64,000 nt of DNA, taken from NCBI GenBank assembly GCA_015680685.1, contig MNCI01019113.1, positions 466,560-530,559 of the forward strand. The letters are read 5' to 3'. Positions 57,061 through 64,000 of the stretch are shown here, one piece after another. This stretch comes from Gnetum montanum (lineage: Eukaryota > Streptophyta > Gnetopsida > Gnetales > Gnetaceae). Position 1 is the stretch's first letter. Every line of letters begins with the position of its first letter. The notes below the pieces were generated by a model. That model saw nothing but the letters and a program-made list of their open reading frames with translations, made no database searches and was not told the origin of the DNA. Made by a program: the position numbers and the translations under genes.

Positions 57061-58000
57061 ATAAAATTGACATCTTTAAGAATATGGTATTTGACACCTA
57101 AAGAGAGGGCATAGTTATGCTCTTATTGTTAGAAAATAGCTACATATTAAAGCTTGTAAATAGAATAGAGAATAAAGGATTGAAGATAATTCTAACACAA
57201 AGAAATGAAGTACATAAAGTAGCCTAATCACCAAGAATGAATTCATTAACACTTGGTTAAAATTTATTACAATTTTTAGATGTTCATTTCCAAGCATGCT
57301 AAGCAATAGGATACTAGAAAAACATGAAAAAATGAGTCCTCACTTCTACAAAGAGGACATTAAGAAGAGAATTTTTTCATATGTTTAAGACAAGTACTAA
57401 TAGAAAGACCTTGATGAATAAGACACCATAAAAAATAAAAATTTAGAAGATGTAGGAGCTCTCCAAATATTTTTCGTTTTCCTCATATAAAAGTGTGATG
57501 ATAACTACATTTTCTAGGTCTTATTGAATTTTTTAAAAATAAGATCATTTTTTGTAATAATCTCATAAGAAAATTTTAAATTAAAAGGAAATACATGTAG
57601 TCATCTAGTTCTAGTTTGAACACCTATCCAACCTTCTTGCAAAAGTATTGTTAAAAAAATTAAAATTTTTACCTTTTCATCTCTCCTTTAAAAATAAGAG
57701 AACTTTGAAATATTTCTTTAGATTACTTCTAGTTAAGAAGTATAAAAATTAACCTAATATTTATTAAGGGGTGTTAAAATCCAAATAATTTAACTAAAGG
57801 TAGATCCTTTAATTATATTATATTATAAAATGTACATGTTATGAGTTTTGAAAACATCATTAAGAAAATTACCAAGGGTTCTTGATAAAATTTTAAACAT
57901 ATACCTCAAATTTGCAATTATAATATCTCACCTATTGTAGAAAAACATGTCTTATTGGTACATTAAATGTTGTTCTAATTCTAGAATAGGGGATTAAAAA
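57060..58000 (-). pseudogene. L1 ORF2 C-terminal remnant of LINE3
   Basis: The reverse complement of about 11930-12530 in LINE2. On the minus strand it encodes the zf-RVT region (FLWCLIHQGL-, CPLC-type blocks near 57440-57340) and the C-terminal hydrophobic part at 57306-57115. It forms the right arm of a large inverted repeat with LINE2. Similarity fades above about 57700 and the 5' limit is not seen. Confidence 0.6.
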
Positions 58001-58512
58001 AGTGTAAATAACCTTATAGGTTTCAAGCTATCTTAACCATCACTAAATAACTACATGGATCTAATTCCTTTGTGTAGTCTGTCATAAGTACATATAGGCT
58101 TGCAAAGGATCTTTAGTTCTAATGGTTGGATCACCATCCTTCTCTATGAAGTGAGGCTTACAACTAAATTCATTAGAGTAGTAACATATCTTGTTGACCT
58201 TTTGGTATGTCAAAAATTTAAGGAAAATGGAGAACATAGAATGTTGTGGAATATGATGATTTTATAGGGCATGGATGAGAACTTAAGAAATGAGATCTAC
58301 AAAGAGATGTCAAAGTGGATACTATAAAGAATCAAGGGAGCATGGATGAGTATGAAGAATACAGGCTAAATGAAGATGCTTCAATAATCAAGAGAAAGCT
58401 GAATTAGCAAGAGGAAGCCTTAGGAACCAAAGTTCAAAATTTGAGAAGATGACTCCAAGAAGTAGAAGACATCTTGGTTGAAGTGGAGTGCATTCACGAA
58501 AGAAGTCTCCCA
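58001..58512. other. Unassigned region left of a small LTR
   Basis: No domain was recognised. The last 35 bases (TGGAGTGCATTCAC followed by AGAAGTCTCCCA) resemble 59085-59120, inside the copia LTR region, so part of this block is probably copia LTR sequence. Confidence 0.35.
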
Positions 58513-58961
58513 TGTAACATCCCATCCTTGGATGTCATGGTAAACATTGAATATATATCATATTAGACATTATGCATAAGAAGACAATATACCAATCATC
58601 AAATATATGTAACATTTAACATAATGTGTAAAGGAATTAACAGGGAAAATGTAGGAGGAAAGAGAAAAGAATGCTTTATTGATATGAAATAGCATATTTG
58701 GATCACCCTATGAGAGTGTTCCTTGGGGTTTTCTTCCTTTGGCTTCTATTCCCTTAGAAGTAATCCAACATTGCCACAATGGTTAGGCCTATAATTAGCC
58801 AAGAGGAATGGCTAGTCCTCTTCTTGTTCCGCTTTACCTAGCTCCTGTGACTTGCTTGTACTAGCTTCGACACTCCATGCTGGCATAACTTCTAAGCCTA
58901 GGTATAAATGCCTTAGTTCAAACCCCCAAAGGTCACCTCAAGAGACATGTCCATTATTACA
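58513..58961. mobile_element. Putative solo LTR, 449 bp
   Basis: It begins TGTAACATCCCATCC and ends ATTATTACA, giving inverted TGTAA/TTACA ends typical of plant Ty3 LTRs. It is flanked on both sides by copia LTR-like sequence. No perfect TSD was found (TCCCA against ACGCA), so the boundaries are tentative. Confidence 0.4.
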
Positions 58962-59049
58962 ACGCACATTTTCAAGTCTCAATTACAACATGCTCTTTCA
59001 AGTCTTGCTATAATAATAATAACACTTGTTATGAAGAGGCACCATCTTT

Positions 59050-59985
59050 GTTATGCAGTAGCATCATTTGGGAATGGCGATGTCTTGGCCAAACTGGAGT
59101 GCATTCATAGAAGATGTTTCCATGGAGACATTCCATTTTTAGAGGAGACATCTCTCTAGAATTGAAGTCAATTTTAGAGAGACATCGCAATCATGAAGAA
59201 GACATCTACACTAGTCATTAGATATATGTTGCAAAAATTTTGAGGCATTTTCAGAAACTCTGAGGCTATAAGAAGACTTCAATCTCTTGGATATTATGCA
59301 AGTTGAGCAAGCATTGTCAACATCAAACTAATCATTTTGTATTCTATGCAATTGTACTTTTGTACTTCATTTTTCATATCATTTTCTTGATTTTAGAACT
59401 ATACTTTAAAGTACAAGGACCTGTAAATTTAAGTTACACTCTTTCCTAATTTTTTTGTTTTTCCCTTATTTCCCTACTAGGATTGATGTGCTTCTTCCTA
59501 GAAGGCATCATAATTGAGCTTATCAAGATCCTGTATGATTGAGAATTTTTGCAGTGTTCAAAAACTCTTAAATAGAGCTTAATTTTGTAAAGGTTGTGGG
59601 ATCCTTAAAATCACATTATGAGCTTGTTATGAACTTGTGGGGTTAAGTGGTTTTGTAGCAATGAAACACTTCAAAGTGGAGATTAGAGCTTGTACAGGGT
59701 GTGGTGCCCTTCAAACCATATTTTGAGCTTGTTGGGACCTTATAGGGTTGAGAGATTTCATAACGCCAAAACTCTTTATAGTAGAGCTCAAGTCTTGTAA
59801 AGGTTTTGGTGTCCCCTATACCACATTTTTTAAGAAACAAAGTTTGGAGGTATGCATGGATTCTACCCTTTGAGTGTTGATGTACCCAAGTTAGGGAACC
59901 ACATAAAATTTTGTGTTCGTGTAGCTAGTGCAATTTTATTTTGGTGAACTTATTCAACCCTCCTTCTAAGTTCTCAATCCTCAAG
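59050..59985 (+). mobile_element. Ty1/copia 5' LTR
   Basis: The right end is fixed by the primer site that follows. Its last part (TTCAACCCTCCTTCTAAG) is the common end of plant copia LTRs. The upstream part contains GAGACATC repeats at 59120-59220. The left end was not identified exactly. The segments near 59540 and 59690-59820 are variants of GTTCAAAAACTCTTNNNAGAGCTT, an internal repeat. Confidence 0.55.
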
Positions 59986-60003
59986 TGGTATTGGAACATG
60001 GTA
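59986..60003 (+). promoter_or_regulatory. Copia primer-binding site
   Basis: TGGTATTGGAACATGGTACT follows the LTR and resembles the Met-initiator-tRNA primer site (TGGTATCAGAGC) of plant copia elements, including the usual GGTACTCC continuation. The gag start lies 37 bases downstream. Confidence 0.75.
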
Positions 60004-60039
60004 CTCCCAATTTTGAGTGTAACAACTCAAGAGTAAAAA

Positions 60040-61240
60040 ATGGAAGAAGGATCATACATCAAGTCACCAATGTTCAATGGGGTTACCTCTACATGTTGGA
60101 AGACTCAAATGCTAAAATTATTTAAGTAAATGAGATTTATTATTTTGGTATTCATCTTGGATGAATGCACTAAACTCATCAACAACATTTTAGGAAACAA
60201 AGATAAGAGTAAAGGTAAGCAAACTAAACTTTCAAATTTGGATAATTTTTGTATGGAATGTTAGATATGTGATGAAAGAGGTCATATGGTCTTCAAATGC
60301 TCTAATGTTTATGGGTTTTAAAAGAAAGAGTATAGTGAAGAAAGATAGAGAAGAAGTAGCATCTATAAAAGTTGGGATGACAAAGAGAAAAAAAATTACG
60401 AAGATAAGAAGGCAAACATTATCTACACTAGATGGGAAAATGCAGAAAAAAGTGAGAAAGAGGTACATAACACTACAAGGACTCATACCTTATCTACCTG
60501 GCTCTCACAAATGATGATATTAGCCTTTTTGATGATGATGATGATCAAATTGAAATTGATGAAGAAAGGTATGAAATTTTGTTTTCTCTTAAAAATATTT
60601 GTATAAAGTTAAATTAGGAATTGAAGAATAAGGATCAAGATCTCTCCTTATTAAATATGAATATTTTAGATTTCACAGAAGAAATCTTAGACCTAAGGGT
60701 TAAGAATGAAAAAAAAAGCTAACCCTATCTTATAAGCATATTAAGGAAGAACTTGTAGATGCCAAACTTGTAAATGAGAGGTTGGTTAAAGGAAAAGAAT
60801 CTCTTCGAATAGTTCTTAGACAAGGAAGGATTTCAAATGATAAAAGTGGACTAGGATGCTACCAACAAAAACAAGCATGTATAAAAACTGCATCTAAAAA
60901 AGAGATCACTTCAAAAGTTGAGGTAACTACTAGCACTACAAGTAACCAAAGGGTAACTCCAAGGTTTGATCACTTTAACCACAATAGAAAGGTTATATAT
61001 TATTACTATAACAGGTTTAGGCATAAGTAATGGAATTGCAATTTAAAATATTATCACATGAACACATGGTTGTATCATAAGACTCCTTGGTCTTACCCAA
61101 ATGCACCTAGAAAGGAAATCTTGCAAGACAAAAGAAATGGAGGACAAATCAATAGGGTAGAGAGAACAAAAAGGTGTGAAGGATCAAGAGAAAAGAAGGA
61201 AGTGAAAGAATTCTTATCAATTTTTTGAAAGGAAGTAAGA
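60040..61240 (+). pseudogene. Ty1/copia gag with two zinc-knuckle remnants
   Basis: ATG at 60040: MEEGSYIKSPMFNGV and WKTQMLKLF match the N-terminus of copia gag. A C-X2-C-X4-H-X4-C knuckle lies at 60259-60300 with a stop inside it. Then come an Asp run, a long Glu/Lys/Leu coiled-coil region (60540-60830), the SNDKSGLGC signature (60835), and a second knuckle near 61000 (YYYYNRFRHK--WNC, with its first cysteines replaced by Tyr). The layout fits the SIRE/Ivana-like branch. Much of the capsid middle is deleted, and protease, integrase and RT are absent. Confidence 0.75.
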
Positions 61241-61747
61241 CATTAGAAATAAATTAAATTGGTTTGAAAGAAGGAACTTCTAAAGAAGAACCTCAGTTCC
61301 AATCTCCTTAGACATCTTGATCTCCATCAGCAAGTATAGTAAGTAACGGTAAGTATAGTTATAATCATTATACTTGGACTTGATGAGATTAGTCTAGATT
61401 AGTTTATTTTTATGGTTGAAAGGAATCTTGTGCTACTTTTAAAGTTTTCATTGATAAATCATCTTTTGGATTCTTACTAAGAATATATTGGTTTTAAGTG
61501 GTTACAACCCTTGATTGTAATTCATGGACCAAATTTTTTTTCATTGCTATTTAAACATATATATCTTATGTTCTATATGATATGGCATTATTTCTTCCAT
61601 GTGAAATCATAAAGTGCTATTTAATAGAAGGCCTTGTTTTCAAAAGTCTCCAAACTTGATCTTGGTATGGCACTCAAAATTTATGAAGACATTATCCAGC
61701 CCTTGTGTAATTCTCAATCAATGGGTTATGTTTATGTGTGTTTTCTT
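61241..61747. other. Unassigned sequence 3' of copia gag
   Basis: Probably further copia remains (WKESCATF-like near 61430), too short and degraded to place. No feature is supported. Confidence 0.3.
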
Positions 61748-61907
61748 GTGTTGATTTTCTTATGATGATTTCAAGGTATTTTTCTAGGTTTGGGGGTGTT
61801 TCAGACTTATTTTGATGAGGTTAGGAGGTTCCAAGGTCTATGGGGACTTGTTGGGAGGTATGTGGAGGCTCCCAGGATCAAAATAAGAATTTTTATTTTT
61901 GGCACCT
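61748..61907 (+). mobile_element. Copia-type LTR fragment, sister of 713-850
   Basis: It begins TGTTGATTTTC and shares several 8-12 base blocks with the start of the LTR-like block at 713. It is cut off at 61908, where TGTTAGACCCC begins a different sequence. Confidence 0.5.
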
Positions 61908-62350
61908 TGTTAGACCCCAAATTGGTTCCATTTTTTTAATAACCATCTTTGTCAAAATTAATACATTTCAATCAATTTCTATTATAAATTATTTGATTAA
62001 GTGTTTAATTAATGTTTATTTTAGTTTATTGAATTTTATTTTAGTTTAATTAATATGATATATTATATAAAAAAATTATATACTATATTAATGTGATTAT
62101 AATTACATTATATTTTGGCCGATAGGCCATTACCAGTGAGAAATCGGGAACGCTAATATTTTGTGCGTAACGCTGACCAGCGTTGACTTTCCCATGGCCC
62201 GTTTCGGGAACGCTATTTTGTGTGCAATGCTGCTGACGTGTGATGCTGACGTGTAAAATTCCATATACGCTATTTCGATAACACAACTTTGTAAAAAACT
62301 TATAATTAAAAATCGAATGGGCCATTTTGGTAACGTAGGTTTATGCATTC
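61908..62350. other. Start of a compositionally different segment
   Basis: It begins TGTTAGACCCCAAATTGG, an LTR-like start (the insertion at 44139 also begins with TGTTAGACCC). After an AT-rich 200 bases, CpG-containing words appear: GGGAACGCTA, AACGCTGACCAGCG and GCTGACGTG twice. GGCCATTACCAGTSAGAAAT occurs near 62123 and again near 62703. No gene was found. Confidence 0.4.
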
Positions 62351-62360
62351 TTATAAATAC
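62351..62360 (+). promoter_or_regulatory. TATA-like box
   Basis: CTTATAAATACAGG around 62351 is a good plant TATA context. It is followed after about 45 bases by a 27-base direct repeat and by GC-richer sequence. It may be the promoter of an LTR or of a gene lying to the right; no start codon can be tied to it. Confidence 0.35.
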
Positions 62361-62391
62361 AGGCTCAAGTTCTGCGCAAATGCAGATCCAG

Positions 62392-62462
62392 CATTCTAAC
62401 CAGAGACTGAAACCACGCGTAGATCAGAACAGGATCGAGCCACGCGCGGATCAGAACAGGAT
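62392..62462 (+). repeat. 27-bp direct repeat
   Basis: CCACGCGYRGATCAGAACAG followed by GATCGA occurs twice in tandem (about 62413-62439 and 62440-62466). It is downstream of the TATA-like site. Confidence 0.8.
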
Positions 62463-62469
62463 CGAAGGA

Positions 62470-63290
62470 TCGAAGCGTGAATCCTGTTGATGTTCTGTAT
62501 TTGACTTCACAAACCGAGATTGTTATGCTCTGTCAATCATGAAAACCATATTTTTCTGTATGATGCTAAAGCCACTCAAACCCCTGAAATTGTTCGTATG
62601 TTCAGAAGAATATAACCAATATTTTCGATAGGTTTCTGAGCTTCATTAAAACAGTAACGCTGACCAACATTTAATTGCTTATATCTTATGGTATATATTT
62701 GTTCGGCCATTACCAGTCAGAAATTTGTATTACCAGTCAAAAATTTGTGTTACCGATTACCAGTCAGAATACCGATTTATGAAATATCGATAAAAACAGA
62801 TATATACGTTTATAATTATCAGACATTGCAATTGAGACATTGCAATTGAAATTTGTTGCCGTTGGGCAATGTACTGAACAAAGCATACACTAATTCTAAC
62901 TGTCTGCGCTTTTTTGTGGCAGTGACCTTTGCGTTAGTGTTGCCACCCATTATCCTGCGAGTGCGCAGCAACAAACCTTCAGCACTGTTGCCCACCATAG
63001 CATTGTTGCAGGCCCCGTAATAGCAAATCTCCGCTGCCACGCACCGTTCATGCTCGATCTGCTAGAACCCGCGGGGCAAAAAATGAAAAACCAAAACGCA
63101 GACCTTCTTCCCCCTCAAAGCATAAATCAAATAATTCCTCTCATTCGTCCATGGATTTATGGCCTGGACTTGTAGGCCAGTAGTAGCACTGAACAATCAA
63201 ACAAAATATAATCACATAGGTTACCTATGTGATATACATTCGTTCAGTAAGACAGACGCTGAACCCAGGTATTAATCATTATTTTTTTTA
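62470..63290. other. Unassigned segment
   Basis: Short repeats of ATTACCAGTCARAAAT near 62703-62770 and of GACATTGCAATTGA at 62822-62848. A minus-strand frame at 63040-62819 is open for 73 codons and GC-richer than its surroundings, but it shows no recognisable domain and is not called. Confidence 0.3.
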
Positions 63291-63390
63291 TGAAAGGTTG
63301 CGTTGTCACGAAAGGTTGCATCTATTGCAAAACAAAAATATATACGTTTAGAAAGGTTGCGTCTGCATTTCAAAGGTTGCGTCGGTTAAA
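63290..63390 (+). repeat. Four AAAGGTTGCGT words
   Basis: AAAGGTTGCRT occurs four times within about 100 bases, spaced irregularly. It could be a short regulatory array or a decayed minisatellite. Confidence 0.6.
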
Positions 63391-63535
63391 AATCATAAAT
63401 ACGTCTCATTGGATGAACAGTTTGCATTGGATTGTTGGATTCGGGAGCGCCTACTGAAGCACAGTAAATCAGCAATGGGTACGAAACTTGCTCAGCTTAA
63501 TATTTTAATATTTCGTGGAATTCTGTTTTCCAAAT

Positions 63536-63855
63536 AATTTAAAAAAAAACAACTAATTTTTAATTTTAGGTTTGGGTTATATATAAAAAAAAATTGGGTG
63601 CCTTACGTTTTTTTAAAAAAAAAACTTATTTTTTATTTTTAAGTTTATGTTTTATTTAAAATTTAATACAACCCACAATACTATATAAGGTTTTTTTTAA
63701 AAAAATAACTAATCTTTATTTATAGGTTAGGGTTATATTTTTTAAAAAATATTGGGTGCCTTACATTTTTTTAAAAAAATAAATAATTTTTTATTTTTGG
63801 ATTAGGGTTTTATTTAAAATTTAATACAACCCATAATACTACATAAGAATTCTTA
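63536..63855 (+). repeat. Two tandem 158-bp units, AT-rich
   Basis: ATTGGGTGCCTTAC at 63593 recurs at 63751, and ATTTAATACAACCCAYAATACT recurs with the same spacing. The unit is AT-rich with A and T runs. It lies directly before the arginine-rich reading frame. Confidence 0.85.
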
Positions 63856-63880
63856 TTCCTGTAAATACAGATCCTGCAGG

Positions 63881-64000
63881 TGATAGAGTGCGTGAGTTAA
63901 ACCGAGCAAGACAACAACGTCTCAGAGATCGAAGAAGAGAGGCTCGGGAACGGGGAGATCCATTGGAGTTGCAAAGAATGGAACAACATCGCTTACGTCA
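63881..64000 (+). CDS. Partial arginine-rich reading frame, runs off window
   Basis: From about 63881 to the window end one frame is open: DRVRELNRARQQRLRDRRRE, then ARERGDPLELQRMEQHRLR. An acceptor-like TCCTGCAG precedes it, so it may be the 5' end of an internal exon. Basic repeats of this RxRxRQQR kind occur at the N-terminus of some Helitron replicases and in other nucleic-acid-binding proteins. Forty residues are too few to decide. Confidence 0.4.

Noticed and set aside
62819-63040. Minus-strand 73-codon frame in GC-richer DNA
   Set aside because: No domain, no splice partners found and no conservation evidence; possible by chance at this length.

Overview
The window looks like intergenic DNA from a large, repeat-rich seed-plant nuclear genome. 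The signs are AT-rich sequence, layers of nested Ty3/gypsy, Ty1/copia and L1-type elements, CA/TG-bounded LTRs with 5-bp target-site duplications (TSDs), a plant-type Asp-tRNA primer site, and GT-AG introns. A gymnosperm is plausible, but the sequence alone does not prove it. I see no rRNA or tRNA gene, no CRISPR array and no intact host gene. Nearly every coding stretch is a decayed transposon.

Layout. 1-464 is a cut LTR of the family here called G2. 465-3726 holds a copia-type LTR-like block and the 3' non-coding part of an L1 copy (LINE1, minus). 3727-7720 is a truncated G2 element (G2-a, minus). 7730-8405 is a cluster of SINE-like pieces. 8405-12540 is an L1 element (LINE2, plus) whose 3' end resumes at 43624-44035. 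It was split by a complete G2 element (G2-b, minus, 12541-43618, TSD AACTT). G2-b was itself split just upstream of its gag start by an 18.7-kb Tat/Ogre-like element (X, plus, 23925-42610, TSD TTAGT). 44036-58000 is a third L1 copy (LINE3, minus), tail-to-tail with LINE2. LINE3 carries a 143-bp insertion with a 16-bp TSD, and that insertion holds another G2 element (G2-c, 44239-55361). 58513-61907 holds a small LTR, a copia LTR with primer site and gag, and a further LTR fragment. 61908-64000 has different composition, short repeats, a TATA-like site and the start of an arginine-rich reading frame that runs off the window.

How the genes work together. The three G2 copies have gag, protease, RT, RNase H and integrase in Ty3 order on the minus strand. 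They also share a third reading frame between integrase and the 3' LTR, of unknown function. X has gag-protease, then a 6-kb insert, then RT, RNase H, a second plant-type RNase H and integrase.

The most interesting object is in the X insert at 30148-34991. It is an antisense, multi-exon gene with several phase-compatible GT-AG junctions and long reading frames broken almost only by TAG codons. It encodes a protein of roughly 1,200 residues that I do not recognise. It sits where Ogre elements carry their intron and is bordered by related minisatellite arrays.
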